The notes under the pieces: model-generated
The model's input: the letters and a program-made list of their open reading frames with translations, nothing else
Told to the model about the DNA's origin: nothing
Database searches by the model: none
Source of the DNA: a virus
Direction: 5' to 3' (one strand)
Length of the DNA stretch: 41,956 bases
IMG/VR virus record: IMGVR_UViG_3300024224_000008
Coordinates: 1-41,956 of that record
Made by a program: the position numbers and the translations under genes
In this document: positions 13,120 to 19,398 of the stretch, piece by piece
How positions within the stretch are numbered: the first letter of the stretch is position 1
Layout of the letters: each line of letters starts with the position of its first letter

Positions 13120-13193
13120 CGTGTGAACCCGCCGCCGCCGCCGCGCCGTGCTGCTGCTACACTGATCTCGGCACTCGTTCCCAGCTTGTGCAT
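13116..13193 (-). CDS. 25-residue leader peptide coupled to the initiator
   Basis: GGAGG lies four bases before the ATG at 13193, the best ribosome site in this region. The short frame (MHKLGTSAEIS..., then an Ala run and five Gly) ends in ATGA overlap with the initiator start at 13119, which itself has no good ribosome site. Ribosomes on the leader would therefore feed the initiator gene. An attenuation role is possible because a hairpin lies just upstream. Confidence 0.55.
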   Translation of the reverse strand: MHKLGTSAEISVAAARRGGGGGFTR

Positions 13194-13519
13194 AGGTCCT
13201 CCGGTCACCGACACGACGAACCCACGCGGCCGGCTGTGAGAGGTTCAGCCGCGTGCAGTCCCCGATCGGTTGGTTAAGGTCCTGCGTACGATCGAGCGAG
13301 TGTCGCGTCGTTTCACGTCCGCGGCCGCGGGTGACGTAGCCCGCGCGCGGTGCCGCTATTCCGCGCGATCGCGACGAGCGCGCGCTGGGAAGGCGCGCCG
13401 TCGGATCGCCGGCCTGGTCGTGGTGCTCCCTTCGTCCTCCGCTCCGGTTGCGTCTGTCACGACGCCGCGCGTGTGTGCCCCGCACGCGCGGTCGTCGTGG
13501 TGAATCGCGGCCGCCGATC
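13194..13519 (-). promoter_or_regulatory. Noncoding region before the replication genes
   Basis: These 326 bases separate the 47-residue membrane protein from the replication leader peptide. No frame shows the codon bias of its neighbours. It contains a CGGCTG/CAGCCG stem with a 9-base loop (13231-13251) close to the leader start, and a TTAACCAACC tract near 13267-13276. The replication promoter should be here, but no confident -35/-10 pair was found; a small RNA is also possible. Confidence 0.5.
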
Positions 13520-13663
13520 TCAGCGATCGATCCAGCCGCGGCGTACGAGTTCCTTCCGTGAAAACGATCGCGATCGCCGCTGCGCGGCCCGGTGCCGACG
13601 CCGCACGATCGCGGTAATCCACCAGGCGCCGGCGCTGGCGGCGATCGCCACGATCCACGCCAT
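13520..13663 (-). CDS. Small single-span membrane protein
   Basis: This 47-residue protein has one hydrophobic helix (MAWIVAIAASAGAWWITAIV) and a highly basic cytoplasmic tail ending RKELVRRGWIDR. Its ATG overlaps the upstream stop as ATGA. It is the last gene before the noncoding replication leader. The function is unknown. Confidence 0.7.
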   Translation of the reverse strand: MAWIVAIAASAGAWWITAIVRRRHRAAQRRSRSFSRKELVRRGWIDR

Positions 13664-13938
13664 CACTGATCGTCCACCGTGACGAACACGACCAGGTTCA
13701 GCCGCTGCGCGATCTGCAGATCCGGCGCGGTGCAGCGATCGCGGTGGCGCCGCCAGAATCCGGCGCAGCAGACATTGCCGGCGGCCGCGTGATGGCACGC
13801 GCGCCAGCGCGAAAACTGGCCCGGCAGATACCGATCGGCGACGTCCGCCTCCAGCTTGCGCAGATCGAGCGGCGACGCTTTGCGATAGATGCACGTCGCA
13901 CACTGGCGCCGCTGCACCTGGAAGCCGGCGCGCCTCAC
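13663..13938 (-). CDS. Cys-rich hypothetical protein
   Basis: This 91-residue protein has a CATC pair near residue 13 and then ACHH, CCAGFWRRHRDRC and QIAQRLNLVVFV. The order CxxC, CH, CCGF resembles small Cys-rich phage proteins of unknown function that may hold zinc or an Fe-S cluster. GTG 13938 overlaps the upstream stop as GTGA, and the end overlaps the membrane-protein start. Confidence 0.75.
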   Translation of the reverse strand: MRRAGFQVQRRQCATCIYRKASPLDLRKLEADVADRYLPGQFSRWRACHHAAAGNVCCAGFWRRHRDRCTAPDLQIAQRLNLVVFVTVDDQ

Positions 13939-14303
13939 GCCTCCGGCTCCACGCACGCGAGCGGCACTTTGCACTCGTTCACGGCGATCAAATTGGTTTG
14001 CTGCAGGATCTGATCGGCCTCCGCGTCGGTGTAGCGGCCGGCGTCGCGCACCGCGCGCGTGTAGCCGAGCGCGCCCGGGCGCCACCAGGCGCGGTGCTGG
14101 ATCGACCAGATCAGAAACTGCCGCTCGGCGGCGCCGTTTTCATGCTCCGCGACCAGCTCACACGCGCGGTGCACCAGGCGCAGATCGAAGCACTGCACGG
14201 TCTCGGGATCGGCTTTGAACGCGGCCACGATCAAGCCGAGGACCTCCCACACGTTCGCCGTGGGCAGGTTCTGATAGTCGCCCGGGCCGATCGGTGCGCG
14301 CAT
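13935..14303 (-). CDS. Hypothetical helical protein
   Basis: This 122-residue, mostly helical protein (VWEVLGLIVAAFKADPETVQCFDLRLVHRACELV...) has no recognised family. The start is ATG 14303 or the adjacent GTG 14306, both touching the upstream stop. It lies in a string of coupled small genes (14829 to 13520) probably expressed early, between the regulator and the replication genes. Confidence 0.73.
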   Translation of the reverse strand: MRAPIGPGDYQNLPTANVWEVLGLIVAAFKADPETVQCFDLRLVHRACELVAEHENGAAERQFLIWSIQHRAWWRPGALGYTRAVRDAGRYTDAEADQILQQTNLIAVNECKVPLACVEPEA

Positions 14304-14551
14304 CACGGATGGTCCACGCCGACGCCGAATAGCGCGATCTGCGTTTTCATCACCGCCGCCCAGCGATCGACGAGCATGTAGGCGCGCGCCTCCGTGGGCG
14401 CCTCGCGGGCGATCAGCGCGGCCAGCTCATACACCAGCGCGCCGGCCTGGATCTCCACGGCGCCGCCGCGCGCGTGTTCGCGCAGCCAGGCGCGCAGCTG
14501 CAGCGAGAGGCGATCGGTCGCGTCGGCTGGTGTGGGATCGCCTGGCGTCAT
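14303..14551 (-). CDS. Small hypothetical protein
   Basis: This 82-residue, largely helical protein (RLSLQLRAWLREHARGGAVEI...) starts at ATG 14551 by ATGA overlap and ends on the next gene's start. No family was recognised. Confidence 0.7.
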   Translation of the reverse strand: MTPGDPTPADATDRLSLQLRAWLREHARGGAVEIQAGALVYELAALIAREAPTEARAYMLVDRWAAVMKTQIALFGVGVDHP

Positions 14552-14829
14552 CAGATGCGCCGCGCGTCCACCAGCTCGGGATCCACCGGCGGCCCGAGCA
14601 CGATCTCGCGCGCGTGCGCGATCGCGGTCAGCAGCCGCTCGATCTCGGCGTCCTCCAGGACGCCGCGGCGGCCGGCGCCGTCGTCGGTGTAGCAGACGTC
14701 GGGGATCGCCGCCCACGGCGTCTCGATCCACAGCCGCAGCGCCGCGCGCAGCGTGGCGATCTCTTTGGCGTCCAGCGGGCGACTAGTCGCGCGTGCCGGT
14801 GCGGCGGCGGCGATCGGTGTGTCGCTCAT
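14551..14829 (-). CDS. Small hypothetical protein
   Basis: This 92-residue protein has a disordered Ala-rich start followed by a helical part (AKEIATLRAALRLWIETPWAAIPDVCYTDDGAG). GGTAGG lies before the ATG at 14829. It overlaps the end of the upstream HTH gene by 47 bases, the longest overlap in this string. No family was recognised. Confidence 0.7.
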   Translation of the reverse strand: MSDTPIAAAAPARATSRPLDAKEIATLRAALRLWIETPWAAIPDVCYTDDGAGRRGVLEDAEIERLLTAIAHAREIVLGPPVDPELVDARRI

Positions 14830-15298
14830 CGAGGCCTACCTTTGCCATGCGCCGCGGTGCCGCCGCGGCGCGGGTGTCCGTAACCGTGCTTATCAGACGA
14901 GGCCCGTTTGCCGGCCAAACGCGCCACGGTTCACTACGCACTCGCGTATCGACCTTTGGCTGCGCCGGATCCCGGTAGAGCGGTAACCAGCCCTGGACCG
15001 GATCGCCCGGCACCACGTGCGCCGCGGCGCCGCCTTGCGCCGCCGCATACCGCGCGCGCCATTCGTCACGCGGTGCGCGCAGCCGCCGGCGCGTGCGTGC
15101 GTCCGCGACCGCCAGGACCTCCGCGCGGCTGAACAGCCATTGCCCCGTCGCCGGCGTCACGACCGGCGTGAGTTCGCCCGCCTGCACCAGATACCGCACA
15201 CCGTCGCGGGTGACCTGGAGCGCGCGCGCCACGTCCGCCGTCGTGATCCGGTCGCGGCTCACAATCAGCCGCGGCCGGCGTACACTGAATCGCGCCAT
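14783..15298 (-). CDS. Excisionase/MerR-like HTH protein
   Basis: This 171-residue protein has an N-terminal HTH: ITTADVARALQVTRDGVRYLVQAGELTPV, then a wing and LFSRAEVLAVADAR. That pattern is typical of excisionase-family and MerR-like DNA-binding proteins. The rest is low-complexity and may be disordered; the last 15 residues lie in the overlap with the next gene, so the C-terminal end is less certain. ATG 15298 is preceded by GAGG. It may be a second regulator of the early operon, downstream of the XRE gene. Confidence 0.72.
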   Translation of the reverse strand: MARFSVRRPRLIVSRDRITTADVARALQVTRDGVRYLVQAGELTPVVTPATGQWLFSRAEVLAVADARTRRRLRAPRDEWRARYAAAQGGAAAHVVPGDPVQGWLPLYRDPAQPKVDTRVRSEPWRVWPANGPRLISTVTDTRAAAAPRRMAKVGLDERHTDRRRRTGTRD

Positions 15299-15351
15299 AC
15301 GGCCTCGCCCTCTGTGCCCAAAAACCGAGCGGCTGGTGTCGTGTGTCGTCA

Positions 15352-15382
15352 GCGGGCCGCGCCGTGCCGCGGCGCGGTCCGC
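15352..15382 (-). terminator. Hairpin after the 83-residue gene
   Basis: A 13-base stem with one A/C mismatch (15352-15364 against 15370-15382) and a 5-base loop lies 16 bases beyond the stop at 15398. A T-rich stretch appears about 25 bases later. It would separate the regulator transcript from the early genes. Confidence 0.5.
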
Positions 15383-15397
15383 ACGCTCTGCTGTTCC

Positions 15398-15649
15398 CTA
15401 CTGGCTCGGCGTGCTCCCCTCCAGCGCGCGATCGATCGCCGCCAGATCCGGCTCGCCGCGGCGCGGCGCCGGCGGCTCCGCGTCTGCGTCACGCGGCGCG
15501 GTGCGCCGCATGCTCTCGGCGAACTCCCAGGCCTTGCTCGTCCAGTGATCCACGCTCGGGCCGCTGGTGCCGACCGCGGCGTCTCGGTTGCCGGCAAGGA
15601 TCCCCATCAGCGCAAAGCCGGCCATCATCCGAAAATCTTGCTCGGTCAT
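15398..15649 (-). CDS. Small hypothetical protein of the early region
   Basis: This 83-residue protein begins MTEQDFRMMAGFALMGILAGNR. An opening of this kind (acidic residues, then a hydrophobic 'alpha-GILA' helix) is common in short phage early proteins of unknown function. GGAGG lies eight bases before ATG 15649. It follows the XRE regulator by 22 bases and is probably co-transcribed with it. Confidence 0.72.
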   Translation of the reverse strand: MTEQDFRMMAGFALMGILAGNRDAAVGTSGPSVDHWTSKAWEFAESMRRTAPRDADAEPPAPRRGEPDLAAIDRALEGSTPSQ

Positions 15650-15671
15650 CGGTGCCGCCTCCACGCGGCGA

Positions 15672-15920
15672 TCAGCTCCGCTCGATCCGCTCCACGTAGC
15701 GGCGGATCTTCACCAGCGCGCGCTCGGTCGGCCGCTGCGTGCCGCGCAGAAACCGGAACACGAGCGTTTCCGAGACGCCGCCGATCGCGTCCGCCAGCTC
15801 GGCGTACGTGAGATCGCGATCCAGGCGGATCCGGTTGAGGCGATCGACCAGGTCGTCGGCGGCGCTGCGCTCGTGAACGGCGCGCGCCGCCGCCGGTGTG
15901 GCGGCGGTGATCGGTTCCAT
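15672..15920 (-). CDS. XRE/Cro-like helix-turn-helix regulator
   Basis: In this 82-residue protein, residues about 25-80 form an XRE-type HTH (LNRIRLDRDLTYAELADAIGGVSETLVFRFLRGTQRPT). At this size it is DNA-binding domain only, like Cro or a minimal repressor. It has the clearest promoter in the genome and lies divergent to a plus-strand exported protein. It is the best candidate for a lysis-lysogeny regulator, by inference. Confidence 0.82.
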   Translation of the reverse strand: MEPITAATPAAARAVHERSAADDLVDRLNRIRLDRDLTYAELADAIGGVSETLVFRFLRGTQRPTERALVKIRRYVERIERS

Positions 15921-15929
15921 AGGCTCGGG

Positions 15930-15958
15930 AGTGTAGCGCCGCGGCGCACCAGACGCAA
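15930..15958 (-). promoter_or_regulatory. Sigma70-type promoter of the XRE regulator
   Basis: On the minus strand TTGCGT (15953-15958) is separated by exactly 17 bases from TACACT (15930-15935), a good -35/-10 pair. The ATG at 15920 begins nine bases after the -10, so the mRNA would be leaderless or nearly so. The repeated operator-like site lies about 20 bases upstream. Confidence 0.68.
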
Positions 15959-15976
15959 GAGACGCAGCCGCCCGAA

Positions 15977-15996
15977 CTTGTGAAGGCTTATGAAGT
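15977..15996. repeat. Operator/centromere-like site 2 in the regulator's divergent promoter
   Basis: This is an exact copy of the 20-mer CTTGTGAAGGCTTATGAAGT found at 8166-8185. Its two CTT-N3-AAG boxes are at 15977-15985 and 15987-15995. It lies between the divergent XRE gene and the plus-strand Tat-leader gene. This could mean co-control by the partition RHH protein, or an additional centromere. Confidence 0.65.
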
Positions 15997-16010
15997 TAGG
16001 ATCGCCGCCG

Positions 16011-16403
16011 ATGCACCGACGCGGCTTTTTCGCCCTCATCGGCGGCGCCCTGGCGCGGCCGGTCGTCTCCCCCGCCGGCGCCGCGCCGCCGCCGCCGCGG
16101 CCCGGGCCGCTGACGCGGATCGATCTCGATTGCGTGGCGTTCGGGACCTTGCAGATCACCGAGCAGCCGCTCGACGAGGCCGGCGCCCTCTGGCAGCACG
16201 CGACCTTTGTGCAGCTGGCGGACACCGCGCCGCCGCTCGGCGCCTGGATCCAGATCGACTGCTGGTGTGGCTGCAGCGACGTCGGCGGTCACGCGCCGCT
16301 CTTCGTCGGCCAGGTGGTGCGCCGCCGCGCGATCCGCCACGTGCGCTCGTTCGGCGGCCTGGCCTGGCGCGTGGAGGCGGAGACGCCGAGGCGGCGGTGC
16401 TGA
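16011..16403 (+). CDS. Exported protein with a Tat-like signal
   Basis: This 130-residue protein begins MHRRGFFALIGGALARP, a twin-arginine signal followed by a hydrophobic core and an Ala-X-Ala-type end (PAGAA, about 22-26). A Pro stretch and a beta-rich domain follow, with WCGC and closely spaced cysteines (about residue 90-94). The ATG at 16011 has AGGA nine bases upstream; an earlier ATG at 15990 lies inside the operator-like repeat. It is the only plus-strand gene outside the Ku cassette and is transcribed away from the regulator, so lysogenic expression (a moron) is plausible. Confidence 0.72.
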   Translation: MHRRGFFALIGGALARPVVSPAGAAPPPPRPGPLTRIDLDCVAFGTLQITEQPLDEAGALWQHATFVQLADTAPPLGAWIQIDCWCGCSDVGGHAPLFVGQVVRRRAIRHVRSFGGLAWRVEAETPRRRC

Positions 16404-16435
16404 CGGTGATCGATCGCGTGGTGTGGTGTCTGGTG

Positions 16436-16798
16436 TTACTCGCGGCGATCGGCGTCGCCTGGCGCCGACGTCCGCGTCCAGCGGAGCCGCCGCGCCAGAT
16501 CGGGATCGCGGGCGCACGCGCGGTCGAGATACGCCGCGGCCTCCGCCGGTCCCGAGGTCTCGTACGGCAGCGCGATCGCCGCGTCGACCAGCTGCCGGTA
16601 CGTGCGCGGGTGGACGACCACGAGTAGACAATCGGCCGGAAACCGATCCGCGCCGGCGTGCCGCGCGTCGCCCGCTGCCAGCGCCGCGGTGTCGATCACG
16701 AACGATAGATCCGCCCACGGTGAGATCCAGATCGCGCACCGGCGCGATCGGCCAGGCAGCTGCGCGACGCCGATGTTCAGCGTGGTGCCGGTCAGCAC
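16436..16798 (-). CDS. Hypothetical protein
   Basis: This 120-residue protein begins with a beta-rich part (LNIGVAQLPGRSRRCAIWISPWADLSFVIDTAAL), and the later half is helical. The start GTG 16798 lies six bases after TACACT, so a leaderless mRNA is possible. It converges with the plus-strand exported protein across 32 bases. No family was recognised, and GTG with no ribosome site makes the start uncertain. Confidence 0.6.
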   Translation of the reverse strand: MLTGTTLNIGVAQLPGRSRRCAIWISPWADLSFVIDTAALAAGDARHAGADRFPADCLLVVVHPRTYRQLVDAAIALPYETSGPAEAAAYLDRACARDPDLARRLRWTRTSAPGDADRRE

Positions 16799-16817
16799 GC
16801 CGGCAGTGTACCGCGGC

Positions 16818-17270
16818 TCACGCGGCGACGCGCTCCGCCGCCGCGCGCCGGTACTTGCTCCAGGCGACGCCGCCGCCGATCCGTAATCCGAGCCGGTAGG
16901 CCTGGCGGCGCCAGGCGGACAGCGGCCGCCGCGGCGGCACGTCGGGATCGTGCGTCGCGGGATCGTCCGCGCTGCCGATCCAGGCGATCAGCTCCGCGTG
17001 TACCGCGTCCGCGTCGGCGCGCGTGATCGCGCGGCCGTTCACGGCGCCGCGCTGATACAGCAGATCGTGCGGCACCGAGGCCTCGCCGCATTCGGTCGGC
17101 GGGAGAATGTTCCACAGCAGCCGCGGCGTCGAGTTGAAATCGGTAATGAAGCCAGCCGGCACCTCGATCCGCCCGAGCCGATCGGTCACCACGACGAACG
17201 GCTCCAGCAGCCGCCAGCGATCGCCATCCAGACACTCGACGCGGATCCGCGTCAGTACGCGCGTGCTCAT
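16818..17270 (-). CDS. DUF1353-like protein
   Basis: This 150-residue protein has the DUF1353 pattern: a beta-hairpin start (CLDGDRWRLLEPFVVV), then IEVPAGFITDFNSTPR, SVPHDLLYQRGAV and a helix with TRADADAVHAELI. The GF.TDF.S.PR and HDxLY motifs are conserved in this family of small phage proteins, whose role is unknown and which often lie near lysis genes. ATG 17270 overlaps the HNH gene stop as ATGA. Confidence 0.85.
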   Translation of the reverse strand: MSTRVLTRIRVECLDGDRWRLLEPFVVVTDRLGRIEVPAGFITDFNSTPRLLWNILPPTECGEASVPHDLLYQRGAVNGRAITRADADAVHAELIAWIGSADDPATHDPDVPPRRPLSAWRRQAYRLGLRIGGGVAWSKYRRAAAERVAA

Positions 17271-17665
17271 CGTCTCCCCCAGCGCCGGATCTCGGCTTGT
17301 GCCGTCTCGAGTCGTAGATCGCCGCGGCACACCGCCACGTGCAGCGCGTTTTCGCGGCGGTCCTTCACGTGCGCGTCGCTCCACGGTTCCGGCCACAGAT
17401 TGCGCTCGTCGTCGGCGCCGCCCAGCTCCCGCGGCACCAGGTGATCGAGTTCGTACAGCGCGTGCTTCGCGTACGGGATCCGATAGGCCGCGAACACGCG
17501 GCGCCGCATGGCGTCGGTGACATGGCGGCGATCAGCGCCCCAGCGCGTCGCGCAGACGGCCTCGCGCGTCAGCGGCCGCACGACGCCAGGCGTCAGCGCC
17601 GGATCGGGCGTGAACGGGCCGACGATCAGAATGGCGAGCAGCGCCAGGATCACGGCTCGCACCAT
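17267..17665 (-). CDS. Exported HNH-type nuclease
   Basis: This 132-residue protein starts with a hydrophobic segment (MVRAVILALLAILIVGPFT) that is a signal peptide or membrane anchor. The catalytic region reads YELDHLVPRELGGADDERNLWPEPWSDAHVKDRREN, the DH...N...H HNH signature found in small secreted bacterial nucleases. Exported from the cytoplasm, it would act on DNA in the envelope or after lysis, for example clearing released host DNA or degrading competing phage DNA, by inference. It overlaps the small membrane gene by 16 bases and has ATGA overlap at its end. Confidence 0.82.
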   Translation of the reverse strand: MVRAVILALLAILIVGPFTPDPALTPGVVRPLTREAVCATRWGADRRHVTDAMRRRVFAAYRIPYAKHALYELDHLVPRELGGADDERNLWPEPWSDAHVKDRRENALHVAVCRGDLRLETAQAEIRRWGRR

Positions 17666-17820
17666 GCTTCCGGCAGGACCTCGCCGTTGGGGAACAGCGC
17701 GCGCGCGGTGGCCACGCACTGCCGCCCCGCGGCGTCGCGGCGCGCGGCCACACGCGCCCACTCCGCGCCGGCGGCCGCGATCGCCAGGACGACCAGGACG
17801 AGCACGGCGGCTTTGATCAT
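17650..17820 (-). CDS. Small single-span membrane protein of the lysis region
   Basis: This 56-residue protein has an N-terminal hydrophobic helix (MIKAAVLVLVVLAIAAAGA) and a short outer domain with two Cys (GRQCVATARALFPN and EAWCEP). The topology (N-terminal anchor, periplasmic tail) would fit a small spanin-like or lysis accessory role, but no partner lipoprotein is adjacent. ATG 17820 overlaps the upstream stop as ATGA. Confidence 0.7.
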   Translation of the reverse strand: MIKAAVLVLVVLAIAAAGAEWARVAARRDAAGRQCVATARALFPNGEVLPEAWCEP

Positions 17821-18581
17821 TGGAAGTGCCTCGCGGTGAGATAGCCGCCGATCGCCGGCAGCACGTATTTCGCCGTGAACCCGCCGAGCGCCTTGAAGGC
17901 CTCGATCGCCGGCCGCGCCTCGGCGCGCGCGTCGGTGATGTTCTGCGCGATCGACGCGTGCGCGTCTCCGTCCGCGCGCACGTGCTCGGCGAGCGTGGCG
18001 GCGATCGCGTCGATCGATCGTGCGATCGGCCCGAGGTCACACGCGGCCGCCGGCACCACGACGATCGGCGGCGTCGCCGGCGCCGCCGGTGGCAGCGGCG
18101 CCGCGGCGGTGTGCAGGTACGGCGCCGGATCGAGCGGCTCGGCGACGTTCAGCCGATTGCGCGCGACCAGGCCGGGATCGGTTTCGGGTCCGGTCCAGTG
18201 CGCGCCGTTGCTGCCGCCGGCGTCCGATAGGGTGTCGTAGCCGACAAAGGACGCGCGGTCGATCAGATAGTCCGCCGCGAAGCCGGCCTCGCGCGTGGTG
18301 TCGGTCTCCGCGCCGCCGCTCTCACACGTCCCGTCGGGCCGCAGCACGGCGCGGAATCCGCCGGCCTTGCGCAACAGTCCGAACGCCGGCCGCAGATTCC
18401 AGGCGACCAGGTTGGTGATCTTCGCGGCGCCGCACGCGCCGTGCAGCTCCACGCCGGCGGCGTTCAGCTGCGCGATCGCCGCGGCGACGTCGGCGGTGTG
18501 ATCTTGTGCGGCGGCCGGCGCCGCCGCGGTGACGAGGACGAGCAGCGCGATCGCGCCGCCCCAAACAGCTTTTGCGCGCAT
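17817..18581 (-). CDS. Exported protein of the lysis region
   Basis: This 254-residue protein has a clear Sec signal (MRAKAVWGGAIALLVLVTAAAPAAAQ, cleavage near 26). A compact domain (about 27-150) contains ACGAAKITNLVAWNLRPAFGLLRKAGG and HWTGPETDP. After a Pro/Ala linker comes a helical region (about 185-230) and a weakly hydrophobic C terminus. The AWxLR...GLLxK pattern recurs in uncharacterised phage proteins near endolysins. The position suggests a periplasmic or envelope role during lysis; this is inference. Confidence 0.75.
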   Translation of the reverse strand: MRAKAVWGGAIALLVLVTAAAPAAAQDHTADVAAAIAQLNAAGVELHGACGAAKITNLVAWNLRPAFGLLRKAGGFRAVLRPDGTCESGGAETDTTREAGFAADYLIDRASFVGYDTLSDAGGSNGAHWTGPETDPGLVARNRLNVAEPLDPAPYLHTAAAPLPPAAPATPPIVVVPAAACDLGPIARSIDAIAATLAEHVRADGDAHASIAQNITDARAEARPAIEAFKALGGFTAKYVLPAIGGYLTARHFQ

Positions 18582-18584
18582 GGT

Positions 18585-18917
18585 TCAGCGATCTCCGAGG
18601 CCGGGTTGAATGTGAACGGCGGTCGTCTGCCGCGCGAGGATCGTGTGCGCCTGGTCGAGCACCGCCACGGCGATCACGTAATCGCCGGCCGGTACACGCC
18701 GCCACGGCTCTAGCCAGACCGTTTGGCGACGGTCGGATGGCCACAGCGGGATCTCGCTCTGTTGTTCGTAGTCGGTGGAGACGAGCGCGACGATCAACGT
18801 GCGGGCCGTCGGCTCGGCGTCGATTGTCACACGTGCGCGGACGTCGGCCGGCGCAAACGCGAAGCCGCGCGGCGTCACGGTCAGCGACAGCGCCGCGGCG
18901 ATCAGCCAGGCGATCAC
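18585..18917 (-). CDS. Small exported beta-sandwich-like protein
   Basis: This 110-residue protein has a short hydrophobic leader (MIAWLIAAALSLTVTPRGFA) and then alternating beta strands (RVTIDAEPTARTLIVALVS, VPAGDYVIAVAVLD), as in Ig-like accessory domains. It starts with GTG at 18917 by GTGA overlap. It lies between the holin region and the larger exported protein and may assist it. Confidence 0.7.
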   Translation of the reverse strand: MIAWLIAAALSLTVTPRGFAFAPADVRARVTIDAEPTARTLIVALVSTDYEQQSEIPLWPSDRRQTVWLEPWRRVPAGDYVIAVAVLDQAHTILARQTTAVHIQPGLGDR

Positions 18918-19123
18918 GCCAGCCCCGCTGCTGCGTCGAACTCCGCCAGCCAGGCCGCACGCGCGCCGGCGAGGTCTCCGTCGCGCGCCAGGTCATACAC
19001 GCGCTCGCTGACCGGCACGTCGTCGATCCAGTACCGATCGCCGTGCCACATAAACGCATGCGGCGGCGTCAGCAAAAACCCTTCGCGCACGGCGGCGACC
19101 GCCTGGCGGAAATTCGATCGCAT
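18914..19123 (-). CDS. Small hypothetical protein
   Basis: This 69-residue protein (MRSNFRQAVAAVREGFLLTPPHAFMWHGDRYWIDDVPVSERVYDLARDGD...) is a soluble mixed alpha/beta type with no recognised family. ATG 19123 touches the holin-like gene stop (TGATG); an earlier in-frame start inside that gene is not favoured. Confidence 0.7.
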   Translation of the reverse strand: MRSNFRQAVAAVREGFLLTPPHAFMWHGDRYWIDDVPVSERVYDLARDGDLAGARAAWLAEFDAAAGLA

Positions 19124-19398
19124 CACTTCACCCCGCCGGCGAGCTTGCTTTTCGCCCATTCGATCAGCCCGGCGCCGACCGTGCCGAGGACCGCGACCAC
19201 GAGCGCGTCGGCTGTCGTGCGGCGGCGCGCGTGCGCGGCGTCGGCGGCCGCGAGCTGCTGCTGCAGCGCCGCGATCGCGAGCGTGTTGGCTTGTGTGTCG
19301 CGGCTGACGCTGGCGACGTCCGTTTTGAGCTCTCGCACGTCATCCCGCACGTATCCGAGATGCGCGAGCAGCTCCTCGCGCGTTAGGTCCGTCGTCAT
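19123..19398 (-). CDS. Holin-like protein with coiled coil and one membrane helix
   Basis: In this 91-residue protein, residues about 5-55 form an amphipathic coiled coil (ELLAHLGYVRDDVRELKTDVASV, ALQQQL). A single hydrophobic helix (TADALVVAVLGTVGAGLIEWA) and a lysine tail follow. This is the XhlA-type layout and the gene lies directly after the endolysin, so a holin or holin-partner role is likely. Start and stop show ATGA/TGATG coupling. Confidence 0.75.
   Translation of the reverse strand: MTTDLTREELLAHLGYVRDDVRELKTDVASVSRDTQANTLAIAALQQQLAAADAAHARRRTTADALVVAVLGTVGAGLIEWAKSKLAGGVK

Noticed and set aside
13270-13503. Plus-strand frame of 77 codons in the replication leader
   Set aside because: The composition is an Arg/Ala/Ser mixture without GC3 bias or a ribosome site, and no plus-strand transcription is otherwise evident there. 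It was kept only as noncoding sequence.
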